Part shown: positions 19,290-28,897 of the stretch, piece by piece
How positions within the stretch are numbered: position 1 is the stretch's first letter
Layout of the letters: each line of letters starts with the position of its first letter
Origin: Trichodesmium sp002260545
GTDB lineage: Bacteria; Cyanobacteriota; Cyanobacteriia; Cyanobacteriales; Microcoleaceae
Direction of reading: 5' to 3'
Assembly: GCF_050016015.1 (NCBI RefSeq)
Contig: NZ_JBNHEQ010000053.1
Span: forward strand, 13,331 to 77,330
Length of the DNA stretch: 64,000 nt
The notes under the pieces: model-generated
Told to the model about the DNA's origin: nothing
Database searches by the model: none
What the model saw: the letters and a program-made list of their open reading frames with translations, nothing else
Position numbers and translations under genes: made by a program

Positions 19290-20345
19290 ATGACATTGTT
19301 ACTAGCTGGTGATATTGGCGGTACTAAAACAATACTACAACTCGTAGAAGCAAAACGAGAAGAATCAAAAGCTGCGGTGGAACTACGAAATCTCTATGAA
19401 AATCGTTACTCTAGTCACGATTTTCCAGATTTAGTACCTATAGTAAATAAGTTCCTGGAAGAAGCAACTGAAAAGTTAGGAGAGAAACAAGAACCAGAAA
19501 AAGCTTGTTTTGCTATTGCTGGACCAATTGTCAATAATACAGTTAAACTAACTAATCTCCCTTGGATGCTGGATGCAAAGCTGATGGAAAAGGAGTTAGA
19601 TATATCTCACATTAGTTTGATTAATGATTTTGAAGCAGTGGGTTATGGAATTTTGGGTTTAACTCCTGATGATTTGGAGACTTTACAACCAGGGGAACCT
19701 CAAGTTGATGCTCCAATAGCTGTACTTGGTGCTGGTACAGGATTAGGAGAATGTTTTTTGATTCGGGGAGCAGGTTCAATTAGAGTTTATCCTACAGAAG
19801 GAGGTCATGCTGATTTTGCCCCACGCTCTGAGTTAGAATTTCACCTATTACAATATTTGTTGAAAAAGCATAATATAGATCGAGTGTCTGTGGAAAGAGT
19901 AGTTTCGGGAATGGGAATTGTCGCAGTTTATCAGTTTTTACGCGATCGCCAATCTGCCACGGAGTCTCCAGAAATAGGTGATGTAGTCAGACAGTGGGAA
20001 AAAGAAATTGGCTCAACTGAGATTACTGTAGATCCAGGGGCGGTTATTGGGAAAGCTGCTTTAGAAAAGAGCGATCGCTTGTGTGAGCAAACTTTGGAGA
20101 TGTTTGTAGAAGCTTATGGGGCGGAAGCGGGAAATTTAGCACTGAAACTTTTACCTTATGGTGGTGTGTATGTAGCAGGAGGTATTGCTGGTAAAATTAT
20201 GCCACTGATGAAATCAGGTAGTTTTATGGAGGCTTTTAACCGTAAGGGGCGAATGAGACCGTTATTAGAAAAAGTGCCTGTTCATATTGTATTAAATCCT
20301 CAAGTGGGATTAATTGGTGCAGCAATTCGTGCTTCTAATTTATAG
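19290..20345 (+). CDS. glk: Glucokinase (Glk type)
   Basis: Phosphorylates glucose to glucose-6-phosphate in the cytoplasm, feeding glycolysis, the oxidative pentose phosphate pathway and glycogen metabolism. At 351 aa it fits the bacterial Glk (PF02685) family. The ATP-binding loop LLAGDIGGTKT is at residues 4-14, the sugar-binding region LINDFEAVGYGI follows PIVNNTVKLTNLPW, the second phosphate motif is AVLGAGTGLGECF, and PTEGGHADFAP marks the family. AGGAGG lies about 9 bases before the ATG. It is a single-gene unit between repeat regions. The window also encodes a ROK-type sugar kinase at 53628. Confidence 0.95.
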   Translation: MTLLLAGDIGGTKTILQLVEAKREESKAAVELRNLYENRYSSHDFPDLVPIVNKFLEEATEKLGEKQEPEKACFAIAGPIVNNTVKLTNLPWMLDAKLMEKELDISHISLINDFEAVGYGILGLTPDDLETLQPGEPQVDAPIAVLGAGTGLGECFLIRGAGSIRVYPTEGGHADFAPRSELEFHLLQYLLKKHNIDRVSVERVVSGMGIVAVYQFLRDRQSATESPEIGDVVRQWEKEIGSTEITVDPGAVIGKAALEKSDRLCEQTLEMFVEAYGAEAGNLALKLLPYGGVYVAGGIAGKIMPLMKSGSFMEAFNRKGRMRPLLEKVPVHIVLNPQVGLIGAAIRASNL

Positions 20346-20707
20346 AACCCCTGAAGGGATCTATTTAAAAACAGAGGAGAGAGATGGGGAGATGGGGAGA
20401 TGGGGAGATGGGGCGTATTAGATATCTCCCACTCATCCAATCATCAAATCAATTATCACCCATTTTTTATCAATTACTTCTCCCTCCAACCTATTTTCTG
20501 GAGATACACTTAGGGCTTCTATAGGAAATCAAGAAGATTGTTATAGCGCGTCTCGACTAAAATTGTCGTTAAAAAACCTATGGTGCGGGTTCCGCAAGCG
20601 AGCTGGCATCGTCGCACCGCTATCTCGTAGGGGGCGAATAGCCATTCGCCCCTAGAAAGGCGATCGCTCTAATAACTGATTTAGAAATGCCAATGTATGA
20701 TTTTGTA
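20346..20707. other. Intergenic, STRR and palindromic repeats
   Basis: Contains GATGGGGA heptamer-like repeats (about 20385-20413) and an imperfect GTAGGGG/CCCCTAG palindrome near 20627-20655. No gene. Confidence 0.7.
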
Positions 20708-21349
20708 TTATTGCGGTATACGCAATAGTAGAGAGCGAACGCCTAAACTACCCAAGGCAAACAAACCTAATATTGAACTGGGTTCGGGAACTGATTCCTG
20801 TTCCGGTGGTACTTCTGGTTCAAGGCCACCGTACTCAACGTAATAGCCTAGTGGTGCTGACTCATGCAGATCGTTCCAAGTAATCCCTCCAGGTCTAAAC
20901 ATATGAGCGTAGTGTTCTTGGTTTCTGAAATTGATCGGTTGTCCTGGGTGAAAATTATGGTAACCAATTGGTGTCCCGTTCTGCCAAAATACTGTTCCTG
21001 CTTCTGGACCAGTTACCCATTGCCAAATCCCCTCTGTTCCTGCGTCATTTGCTCCTAACCATCCACCTGCTTGTGCAGAGAAATTCTCTGTGGGTATACC
21101 GATGTTGGAAATAATAAAGTTCTATTCTGCTTCAGAGGTGATGGTCGCTAGATATCCCTGCAAACCATTATAAGAGCGAGCTTCGGCACTAGCTTTTGCT
21201 TGGTTCCAAGTATATGCACCTGGAACATACTCGTAGTAGTGACCCGTATCAGAATTGAAAAAGACGTTAGCGCTTGCTGGTTTGTTTATTGCTAAAGCAA
21301 TAGCTATCGCTCCGAGGTAAGCTATGGATAGTTTTTTCATAGAAATCAT
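20708..21349 (-). pseudogene. PEP-CTERM C-type-lectin-like secreted protein, broken by one stop
   Basis: The frame encodes a 213-codon secreted protein: signal peptide (MKKLSIAYLGAIAIALAI, cleavage near PASA), a C-type-lectin-like domain (YTWNQAKASAEARSYNG, WLGANDAGTEGIWQWVTG, TWNDLHESAPLGYYVEY) and a C-terminal PEP-CTERM sorting signal (VPEPSSILGLFALGSLGVRS). A single TAG at 21122-21124, directly after ITSEAE, interrupts the frame, which is otherwise fully open. In this family the position normally follows E-A-E with N or another polar residue. It is either a recent nonsense mutation or a sequencing error. Exosortase-type processing would be needed for the intact protein; no exosortase is in the window. 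Confidence 0.8.
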
Positions 21350-21419
21350 AAAACATTTCTCCTAAGTAATTAAAGTCAGAGGCTGTTCAAAAAATCGTAT
21401 CTGAGAGGTACTGATAACA

Positions 21420-21447
21420 GTAGGGACGTTGCATGCAACGTCCCTAC
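21420..21447. repeat. 28-bp GTAGGG palindrome, TGCATGCA core
   Basis: A perfect palindrome with half-site GTAGGGACGTTGCA. It lies 16 bp downstream of the cobJ end of the cbiG-cobJ fusion. Confidence 0.85.
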
Positions 21448-21463
21448 TAACTGATAACTGAAA

Positions 21464-23717
21464 TTACCCTAAATAACCCCTGGGTGTAATTATCCAATTA
21501 TTATAAGTTCCTGTAGATTGATTACCAATTAAAATTACAGTCAACATATCAACTGAAACCTCCAATAATTTATCCAGACTTGTTAAAGTAATTTCTTCAT
21601 TTTCTCGATAAGCAGAACGAACAATTGCTACTGGAGTTTCTGGTTGACGATGCTCCAAAAAAATATCCACTGCCTTAACTAATTGTTCCGTTCTATTCTG
21701 AGATTTAGGATTATAAATTGCTACGACAAAATCTGCCATTGCAGCAGCAGTTAAACGTTTTTCTATTACCTCCCAAGGTGTTAACAAATCGCTCAAACTA
21801 ATAGCACAAAAATCGTGCATTAATGGCGCACCAACTCTCGACGCAGCCGACTGTAAAGCACTAACTCCTGGAAATATTTCTACTGCCGGAGTTTTCCCAT
21901 CCCAACCTTTTGCTTGAAGTTGTTCTAAAACTAATCCTGCCATGCCATAAATTCCACAATCTCCAGAAGAAACTACTGCCACAGTTAAACCAAAGTAGGC
22001 TAATTCAATTGCTTTTTCTCCTCGTTGTCTTTCTTGAGTAATTGGCATTTTTTCGACTATTTGTCCGGGATTAAATAATGGTTGAATTAAGTCAATATAA
22101 AGTGAATAACCAATTACAACATCTGCATAACTAACGGCAGTTTGAGCAGCGGATGTCATCTGGTCTAGTTGACCAGGACCGGTACCAACTAATAATAATT
22201 TTCCGGTTCTGCCTGTATATTCTTTTTCAGCTAAAGCAACAGCAATAGTCATTGCTCCTGGTTCGCCTTCGAGGCGGAATATTTGTTTACTAACTAATAA
22301 ATTTGTGGATAATTTTAAGAACTTTTCTTTCTCTTGAAGAAGAGAAAAAGAATCATCCGTACATCCGTGAAAATCTGTGTCTTGCTGTTGATTTTCCTCC
22401 GGGTGAAGTTCCCCTTGTAAAGGTAATTTTGATTCCTTTTGATTATCTCTTATTTCTCCCTTTTGAAATAATAAGAATGAATCATCCGTACATCCGTGAA
22501 AATCTGTGTCTTGCTGTTGATTTTCCTCCGGGTNNNNNNNNNNNNNNNNNNNNNNNNNNNNNNNNNNNNNNNNNNNNNNNNNNNNNNNNNNNNNNNNNNN
22601 NNNNNNNNNNNNNNNNNNNNNNNNNNNNNNNNNTTATTTCTCCCTTTTGAAATAATAAGAATGAATCATCCGTACATCCGTGAAAATCCGTGTCTTGCTC
22701 CTGTTTTGCTCCTAAAATAGCTGCGGCTTCAGCAACACTAGGAGTTCCAACTTCTGCTGCAACAATATTAGAAGGATTAGGCACTTCAACACAGTTTAAT
22801 AAATCTGCTGAAAATGTCCGTAAAGGTAAATTTCGTTCCTGACAAAATTCGACTAATCCTATTTCATCAGCTTTAATATTAATAGTGGCAATACCAGCGA
22901 TCGCTCCTTCTGCTAAATGATGAGCGCGAAATATTTCCTCGATACCTGTAGCAATTAATTTTTTAGAAGTTCCTCTTTCGCAACCAACCCCTACCCATAA
23001 AACTCGCGGGTGCCATTGCACTTTTGGTAAATCTGAATCTGGCGAAAACTGGCGTTGAGTAAAACTAATCCAAATTCTTGCCTTGGGAGTAGGGGATGGT
23101 TCGCCTATTTCTGGAGACCCAAAGTAAAACGGATGTTGCTCCGGTAGATGTTTTTGCCACAACGTCGAACCTACTTCTTGAAGCACTTGTACAGTTTCTC
23201 CTCTGGCAACTACTGCACTAACTTTATTCCAGTCACCTTCCCCCTGTTGCCAACCAAAAGGTTTACCCAAAATATCGATACCAGGTAATCCTGAATTATG
23301 GGATGCTCCCGTGATGACTGGGGTAGCGTTGAGAAGGGGAGCGAGAATATTTGTTAATTTATCCGCACCTCCTTGATGTCCGCTACATAAACTAACGACA
23401 AATTTACCCGCTTCATCGACAACAACTACTGCTGGATCGCGATATTTATCTTGCAAAAGTGGAGAAATTAAACGGACGACTGCACCACTAGCAAGACAAA
23501 AAACTATTGCGCAATAGTTTTGCCAAATATTTGTCAGATGATTTTTCAGAGAGTCAGTGTAAACCTGGGTGTTGGGAGGAAGATTTATTGTTGTTTGACA
23601 AGACTCCGGTATCCAGAGAGTTGCTCCCAATGTTTGACAAATAGGTTGTAATAATTTTACTGATCTAGGAGTTGTGGCGATCGCTGCTATTGGTTGAAAT
23701 TCTTGGCCAATTATCAT
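21464..23717 (-). CDS. cobJ: Fused cobalt-precorrin-5A hydrolase (CbiG) / precorrin-3B C17-methyltransferase (CobJ)
   Basis: Bifunctional enzyme of the corrin ring of cobalamin. The N-terminal CbiG domain (MIIGQEFQPIAAIATTPRSV start; GVGCERGTSKKLI, then FCQERNLPLRTFSADLLN) opens the ring lactone. The C-terminal CobJ domain (LLLVGTGPGQLDQMT, VVSSGDCGIYGMAGL, FPGVSALQSAASRVGAPLMH, VAIYNPKSQNRT) methylates C17 and contracts the ring. They look like two genes because of a 100-N gap (22534-22633), but the frame on both sides reads through one linker. The linker is made of 43-aa repeats containing DTDFHGCTDDSF. The fusion is known in cyanobacteria; the repeated linker is unusual. Confidence 0.9.
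22351..22700 (-). repeat. 129-bp tandem repeats encoding the CbiG-CobJ linker
   Basis: At least three copies of a 129-bp unit (starts at 22351, 22480 and, after the gap, 22664). Each encodes DTDFHGCTDDSF followed by a polar segment such as FQKGEIRDNQKESK. The sequence at the gap edges predicts 45 + 129k missing bases. Confidence 0.88.
22534..22633. other. Assembly gap (100 N) in linker repeats
   Basis: A placeholder gap inside the 129-bp repeat array of cbiG-cobJ. The true length is probably 45 + 129k bp. Confidence 0.95.
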
Positions 23718-23912
23718 TTGGATTTAATATTCCTTTTATAAATAGTCTCTAAGAAGAGTTCAAGAATTGAGAATTGAGAATTGAGAATTACCTCTTCTTA
23801 TAAAAAAGAGGATTGGCGCTCAAAGATTTTTTTTCTTTTTTCTCTTGAAATAGAAGGCTTTATACCTTAATTTTTCGGTAATTATTAATTATTAATTATT
23901 AATTGTTAATTA

Positions 23913-24521
23913 TTAAATTCTAGGGTGTTTTAACCAAGCCATAATTTTTTCTGGCCATAACTTCGGACTTTCTTGGGGCAGATATTTTGGATTAAACATG
24001 GATAAAATTAGAGGATATCCACCTACTTTAGCACTCATTAATAAGTGAGTAGCGATCGCCAATAACATGATTAGCCAACCTATCAGATGCAGGGAGTACC
24101 AAAAATGATACATTTCACCATTAGGCAACCAATTTTCGTCTTGTAATTTTCCCGAACCTATTGATAGTATTGCCGAGAATAAAATTGTGGTATTGACTAT
24201 ACGATGCAGTCTATACCACCAAATATTTTCACCCACGTTATTTGTCAATTTTTGCCAATCATCTGATTGAACTAAACGGTTTCTACCTATTTTGATACTT
24301 ACTATAATAAATCCCAAAAAGATCAAGAATAAAACAAAGGCAAAAGTTCCATGGATATCTATTAAACTACGGTTTTTGATAGTCAAACCAACTTTGCCAA
24401 ATCTACCATCCCAACTATCATAAACCAAAAAACCTGTAATTACACAAGAGATTACCAATAAAGCATTAATACTGTGAAATAAACGCAGCAAAAAAGGTTG
24501 ATAGGGTTGAGTTTTTGACAT
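23913..24521 (-). CDS. Cytochrome b561-like membrane protein
   Basis: A 202-aa integral membrane protein of the cytochrome b/b561 domain type, probably a di-heme electron carrier. Four TM helices each carry or adjoin His residues suitable as heme ligands: LRLFHSINALLVISCVITGF, IDIHGTFAFVLFLIFLG, RLHRIVNTTILFSAIL and YSLHLIGWLIMLLAIATHLL. The electron partners are not shown by neighbours. A small secreted His-rich protein is encoded about 1.1 kb away on the other strand. The start MSKTQPYQPFLLRLFH fits the family. Confidence 0.8.
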   Translation of the reverse strand: MSKTQPYQPFLLRLFHSINALLVISCVITGFLVYDSWDGRFGKVGLTIKNRSLIDIHGTFAFVLFLIFLGFIIVSIKIGRNRLVQSDDWQKLTNNVGENIWWYRLHRIVNTTILFSAILSIGSGKLQDENWLPNGEMYHFWYSLHLIGWLIMLLAIATHLLMSAKVGGYPLILSMFNPKYLPQESPKLWPEKIMAWLKHPRI

Positions 24522-24923
24522 AATTTTTTGATATTATTTCTATCTTCAATTTTACCGAATAATTAAGGTTTAAAGCATCTCCTTTAAAGGAGAAACAATG
24601 AATTTATTTTCCTTTTATTCAATTCTTTTCCTTTTAGGGAGAGGTAATTATCAATTATCCATTATCAATTATTGAAAGTATGGCAGCTTGTTTTTTGACA
24701 TTTTTCTTCATATTTTTGAAAAAAAATCACCAATTGCTAATATGAATTGGTGAATATATAGCGTTTCTCAGTCTAATGAGGTACATCTATCTTTATATTG
24801 TATTCTATTCCCTATTCTCTATTCCCTATTCCCTATTCCCTATTCCCTAAAACCAAATAATTTTGTACCTCACGCTTCTTGGGAATTGCTATATTATCAT
24901 AATAAGTAAAAAAGTACATACTT
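24522..24923. other. Repeat region: ~110-bp dispersed repeat plus STRR foldback
   Basis: About 24556-24674 is a copy of the ~110-bp dispersed repeat (ATTAAGGTTTAAAG to AGAGGTAATTATC). 24757-24892 is a foldback element whose arms (TATAGCGTTTCTCA..TGAGGTAC and GTACCTCACGC..GGGAATTGCTATA) enclose a CCCTATT heptamer array. Confidence 0.75.
24757..24892. repeat. Foldback element carrying a CCCTATT STRR
   Basis: The outer arms are imperfect inverted repeats of about 28 bp. The interior holds roughly six CCCTATT heptamers. A sibling element lies at 56252-56366. Confidence 0.7.
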
Positions 24924-25121
24924 CTATTTTACATTAGATTGACTCGATTCTCTCATTAGCATTTCTAACTCATAGTATTTTCTGCTAGCCTCTTCACTAT
25001 TTCTATATGCTTGCAATAGCTTTCTTTCAAATACTAAATATGATTCACGATTTTCGATTCTATCATAAATTATTTTCGATGCTACTTGCTCGTAAATACG
25101 CTTCATTTGTTCCCTATCCAT
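24924..25121 (-). CDS. Small charged hypothetical protein, 65 aa
   Basis: It starts MDREQMKRIYEQVASKII and is rich in Glu, Arg and Tyr; it is probably an all-helical cytoplasmic protein. AAAAGGAG sits 6 bases before the ATG, one of the best Shine-Dalgarno sites in the window, which supports real translation. I do not recognise the family. No adjacent gene is close enough to suggest an operon. Confidence 0.6.
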   Translation of the reverse strand: MDREQMKRIYEQVASKIIYDRIENRESYLVFERKLLQAYRNSEEASRKYYELEMLMRESSQSNVK

Positions 25122-25643
25122 ATCAAACTCCTTTTTTAACTACTTTTATTTTACCTAATTTTCTCTTCTATTGGTACTCTCTGTTTCATTATGAAAAACT
25201 CACCGATAGACATTTTTGAAGCCATCTATCAACCTTCCATAATTAATATCATGTTCCCTTGAACAGTTATCAAGAATTAGGGAAGAGTCAGGAGTCAGGA
25301 AAAATAATGTATCAGGAGAAAGAAGTGCTTATCAGTAACGATCCAGATATGGTATAAAAACTTTTTCTCCTAGTTCCTCTGGTACGGGCAGTTATTACGT
25401 TAGATACCCAACAATTTTATTCGATTTGACATATCTTTAATCTGGGGAACATAGGTTAACCTATTTCCGCCTTGGAGTTGGAACAAATTGCTTAGTTATC
25501 CCAAACTTTTGTTAATTTACTACCATTATTTATAATTAATTCTTAAATTCTCAACTGATAAGTATGACAACTTGTCTTTTCACATTTTTACTATTATTCT
25601 ATATAATACCAGGACTAATAAATCATAAACCATAGAAAAAAAT
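25122..25643. other. Intergenic, no gene seen
   Basis: AT-rich sequence without convincing ORFs or strong repeats. Confidence 0.6.
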
Positions 25644-26117
25644 ATGAATAAAATACTCAATCTAACATCCACAATACTAATTTTAACTGCCGGATTAGGA
25701 GTTGCCACCACAGTTAATTCTTCAACCAATAATTTAGTTGCTGATAAATCTCACAGTCATACAGGTCATAGTCATAAAAAGTTAGAAATTCCAGCAGGAC
25801 AACCAGTTCCTGAAGTTGATTTAGTTGTTTATCAAGATACCATGAAAGGATGGAATTTAGAACTAAAACTAACTAACTTTAAATTGGCTCCAGAAACAGT
25901 TAATCAAAGTAGTAACCCTTATGAAGGTCATGCTCATTTGTACATCAACGACAAAAAAATAACTAGGATTTATAGCAATTGGTATTATCTCGGAAATTTA
26001 GAACCAGGTAAGAATGAAATAACTGTTACTCTAAACACTAATAAGCATGAAGATTTAGTTAGTAATAGTAAGATGATTATGGATACAGAAATAATTGAAG
26101 TTGTAGCACAAAAATAA
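25644..26117 (+). CDS. Secreted protein with His-rich N-terminus, unknown
   Basis: 157 aa. An N-terminal signal peptide (MNKILNLTSTILILTAGLGV) is followed by a His cluster (KSHSHTGHSHKK, about residues 35-46) that could bind Cu, Ni or Zn. The folded domain contains NPYEGHAHLYINDKKITRIY and NWYYLGNLEPGKNEITVTL, a conserved cyanobacterial pattern that looks like an Ig/cupredoxin-like beta sandwich with an H-x-H motif. I cannot name the family. The location is periplasmic or thylakoid lumen. A b561-like cytochrome is nearby on the opposite strand. A role in periplasmic metal handling is inference. Confidence 0.65.
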   Translation: MNKILNLTSTILILTAGLGVATTVNSSTNNLVADKSHSHTGHSHKKLEIPAGQPVPEVDLVVYQDTMKGWNLELKLTNFKLAPETVNQSSNPYEGHAHLYINDKKITRIYSNWYYLGNLEPGKNEITVTLNTNKHEDLVSNSKMIMDTEIIEVVAQK

Positions 26118-26254
26118 TAAGCATTCAGCTATTAGCAGTCAGCTATCAGCTTCTTAATCAATAAAGCAAGCATTGTTTAATTTCTACTACATTAAAGGTA
26201 GTGAAGATCATAGCAAATAGCTGACTACTTAGGGGTAGCTAAAAAAATATTTAT

Positions 26255-26632
26255 TTACCTCTCTCTTTTAAAAATTAAAATATATAACCCTTGTCCGTTA
26301 GTAGGATTAAAAACAACGTCAGTTTGACTTAATTCCCATCCATTTTTTCCAGCATCATTTAAAGCTTCTGTATAGTTGTCTCTTTCCTGTTCACTTTGAG
26401 GAAAACCAAATTGATATTCAACTTTATACTCATATTTTTTCCCTCTACCCTGAGCTAACTTTTCTGAATTTATCAATTCAATTTTTGAGTCTGTTTTTCC
26501 TTGAGCTTCAGAGATGGAAGTTGCTAAAGTTTGATTCGGTGAAAAAATTAACGCTACTGCTAGGAAAATAATCGCAATATTCAGAAAAATTAAGTTAATA
26601 ACTATAAGTTTATTTAGATTCCATTCTCTCAT
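26255..26632 (-). CDS. DUF4177-like small membrane-anchored protein
   Basis: 125 aa. An N-terminal TM helix (KLIVINLIFLNIAIIFLAVAL) is followed by a linker and a C-terminal domain, YEYKVEYQF..TEALNDAGKNGWELSQ..GLYILIFKR. This has the pattern of the DUF4177 fold (a short sheet with G-x-x-GWEL). The function of this family is unknown. No close partner genes are present. Confidence 0.6.
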   Translation of the reverse strand: MREWNLNKLIVINLIFLNIAIIFLAVALIFSPNQTLATSISEAQGKTDSKIELINSEKLAQGRGKKYEYKVEYQFGFPQSEQERDNYTEALNDAGKNGWELSQTDVVFNPTNGQGLYILIFKRER

Positions 26633-26678
26633 ACATAATAGTCCTTATTAGTATTAGCTGGAAAAAAATAATAACCAT

Positions 26679-26706
26679 GTAGGGACGTTCCATGGAACGT
26701 CCCTAC
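26679..26706. repeat. 28-bp GTAGGG palindrome, TCCATGGA core
   Basis: A perfect palindrome, the same as that at 48355-48382. Confidence 0.88.
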
Positions 26707-26912
26707 TTTTTGGTTTCCAAATCCCATTTTTACTTGGGTTTGGATACCAAACCCTGTTAGATAAAATAGGGTAAAACCTATATTATCGCGGTCTTCACAA
26801 AGCTAGACTACAAAACTTCTTCCTTCTTCCCTGTTCCTTGTTCCTTCCTTACCGAATAATACCATTTCTCAAAAACTTTTCTACATTTCATTGAGTAGGG
26901 GAGTAGGGGAGT

Positions 26913-26940
26913 GTAGGGACGTTGCATGCAACGTCCCTAC
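26913..26940. repeat. 28-bp GTAGGG palindrome, TGCATGCA core
   Basis: A perfect palindrome, the same as that at 21420-21447; it directly follows a GGGGAGTAG STRR. Confidence 0.88.
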
Positions 26941-27193
26941 GGGAGAATTAAAAATAAGGATAATCAAAGATTAAATTGTCTCAAATTAGCAATAAAGTAA
27001 TTTTCCCAAGGTAATTACTTAATAACTGAAGTATTAATCAAGTATAGCATTAATGCATGGGAATTGGTATAATTAAGGTTTAAAGCCTTTCCTTTAAAGG
27101 AGAAACAAGAAAAAATTTTCCTTTTATTCAATCCTCTTCCTTTTAGATAGAGGTAATTATCAATTATCCATTATCAATTATCCATTATTTAAC

Positions 27194-28456
27194 TTAACCC
27201 ATAATACTACCAAAAAATTCTATTGTGTCTTTTAAAGCAACAATAAAAGCATCAATATCATCACGAGTATTATAGAAATATAAACTTGCTCTTGCTGTGG
27301 ATGAAATCTTTAAATATTGATGCAAAGGTTGAGCGCAATGATGACCAGAACGAATTGCTACCCCTGCTTCATCTAACATAGTTGATAAATCATTTGGGTG
27401 AATATTTTCTACTGTAAAAGATGCTAATGCTGCCCTATTTTCTCCATTAGTATTTGGTTGAGGCCCGTAAATAGTTACTTCAGGAATTTGATTCAATTTA
27501 TCAAATAAATAAGTAGTTAATTCTGCTTCATAGGTATGGATTTTTTCCATACCTATATTTGTCAGATAATCTACTGCTGCACCAAGAGCGATCGCTTCTC
27601 CAATAGCTGGCGTTCCTGCTTCAAATTTATGAGGTAATTCTGCATAGGTGGAATGGTCAAAAAACACCTCGGAAATCATTTCACCACCTCCTAAAAATGG
27701 TGGCATTTCGTTTAGTAATTCCAATTTTCCATAGAGAAAACCAATGCCAGTGGGAGCGCACATTTTATGACCAGAACCTACTAACCAATCACAACCTATT
27801 GCCTGTACATCTACCACACAATGAGGTAAACTTTGGCAAGCATCTATTAATACTTTAGCTCCGTTTTGATGAGCAATTGAGCAAATTTCTTTGACTGGGT
27901 TTGTACAACCTAAAACATTAGAAACATGAGCAACTGCTACTAACTTTGTTTTTTCAGAAACTAGGGTTTTATATTGTTCTAAATTAAACTCTTCTGTTTC
28001 AGTCAATTCGACAAATTTTAAAACTGCTCCGGTTTTTTGAGCAACCATTTGCCAGGGAACAAAATTACTATGATGTTCCATAACTGAGACAATAATTTCG
28101 TCTCCTGGTTTGAGGTTATTTAAACCCCAAGAATAAGCAACTAAATTAATAGCTTCACTAGCATTACGAGTATAAACAATTTCATTCCGAGATTCTGCAT
28201 TAACAAAAGCAGCTACTTTATCTCTTGCCCCTTCATAAGCATCTGTTGCTTTTCCACTTAAAGTATGAATACCCCTATGCACATTAGAATTATATTTTAG
28301 GTAATATTCCTGCCAAGCATTAATAACTGCTAAAGGTTTTTGGGAAGTAGCAGCATTATCTAAATAAACCAGTGGTTTACCATTTATTTCCTGATTTAAA
28401 ATCGGAAAATCTGCTCGTACTTTATCTGCCAAAGTTCTGTCTTGAATAATAGTCAT
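27194..28456 (-). CDS. sufS: Cysteine desulfurase SufS
   Basis: PLP enzyme taking sulfur from cysteine as persulfide for Fe-S cluster assembly on the SufBCD scaffold. 420 aa from ATG 28456 (MTIIQDRTLADKVRADFPIL); the longer open frame upstream is repeat and gap sequence. Visible features are YLDNAATSQKP, NVHRGIHTLS, the PLP lysine in GSGHKMCAPTGIGFLYG, and the active-site Cys in RSGHHCAQPLH, which places it in the SufS/CsdA (group II) class. It is the last gene of sufB-sufC-sufD-sufS, with 441+ bp of repeats before it. Confidence 0.95.
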   Translation of the reverse strand: MTIIQDRTLADKVRADFPILNQEINGKPLVYLDNAATSQKPLAVINAWQEYYLKYNSNVHRGIHTLSGKATDAYEGARDKVAAFVNAESRNEIVYTRNASEAINLVAYSWGLNNLKPGDEIIVSVMEHHSNFVPWQMVAQKTGAVLKFVELTETEEFNLEQYKTLVSEKTKLVAVAHVSNVLGCTNPVKEICSIAHQNGAKVLIDACQSLPHCVVDVQAIGCDWLVGSGHKMCAPTGIGFLYGKLELLNEMPPFLGGGEMISEVFFDHSTYAELPHKFEAGTPAIGEAIALGAAVDYLTNIGMEKIHTYEAELTTYLFDKLNQIPEVTIYGPQPNTNGENRAALASFTVENIHPNDLSTMLDEAGVAIRSGHHCAQPLHQYLKISSTARASLYFYNTRDDIDAFIVALKDTIEFFGSIMG

Positions 28457-28897
28457 TTTTTCAGTTATTAGAAGTTTAGTAGGGGTTTGGTCTCCAAACC
28501 CCTCACGATATTTAATTTTACCTAAACTCAATATCGTTGAGTTATTAGTAATTCCAGTNNNNNNNNNNNNNNNNNNNNNNNNNNNNNNNNNNNNNNNNNN
28601 NNNNNNNNNNNNNNNNNNNNNNNNNNNNNNNNNNNNNNNNNNNNNNNNNNNNNNNNNNTTAGTAATTCCAGTCACTGGAAATATTTATTGGCAAAAACTA
28701 TAAGTTTGGTAGGGGTTTGGTCTCCAAACCCCACACTCCAAACCCCCCACTCCAAACCCCCCACGATATTTAATTTTACCTAAACTCAATATCGTTGAGT
28801 TATTAGTAATTCCAGTCACTGGAAATATTTATTGGCAAAAACTATAAGTTTGGTAGGAGGGTTTGGAGACCAAACCCCTACGGTTTTATTCCTTCTT
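28457..28897. repeat. sufD-sufS spacer: ~144-bp tandem repeat with assembly gap
   Basis: Units contain GGGGTTTGGTCTCCAAACCCC palindromes, CACGATATTTAATTTTACC and TTAGTAATTCCAGTCACTGG. After the gap, TTAGTAATTCC recurs at 28659 and 28803 (144 bp). Both gap edges carry TTAGTAATTCCAGT, so the assembler probably collapsed or broke on this repeat. No coding sequence. Confidence 0.8.
28559..28658. other. Assembly gap (100 N) between sufD and sufS
   Basis: A placeholder gap inside a non-coding tandem repeat. The flanks share 14 bp (TTAGTAATTCCAGT). Confidence 0.95.

Larger units (their letters stand above)
26633..27193. other. Intergenic: two 28-bp palindromes and a ~110-bp repeat
   Basis: 26679-26706 (half-site GTAGGGACGTTCCA) and 26913-26940 (half-site GTAGGGACGTTGCA) are perfect palindromes with different cores only 207 bp apart. 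27070-27186 is a copy of the ~110-bp dispersed repeat. No gene. Confidence 0.8.

Noticed and set aside
21122..21124. Recoding of TAG as an amino acid
   Set aside because: No sign of stop recoding elsewhere; nonsense mutation or sequencing error is simpler, and the other PEP-CTERM gene has TAA instead.
22303..22720. Plus-strand ORFs across the cbiG-cobJ linker
   Set aside because: Shadows of the minus-strand repeats, interrupted by the gap.
21464..23717. Separate cobJ and cbiG genes
   Set aside because: The frames on both sides of the 100-N gap read into the same repeated linker with no stop, so one fused gene is the better reading.
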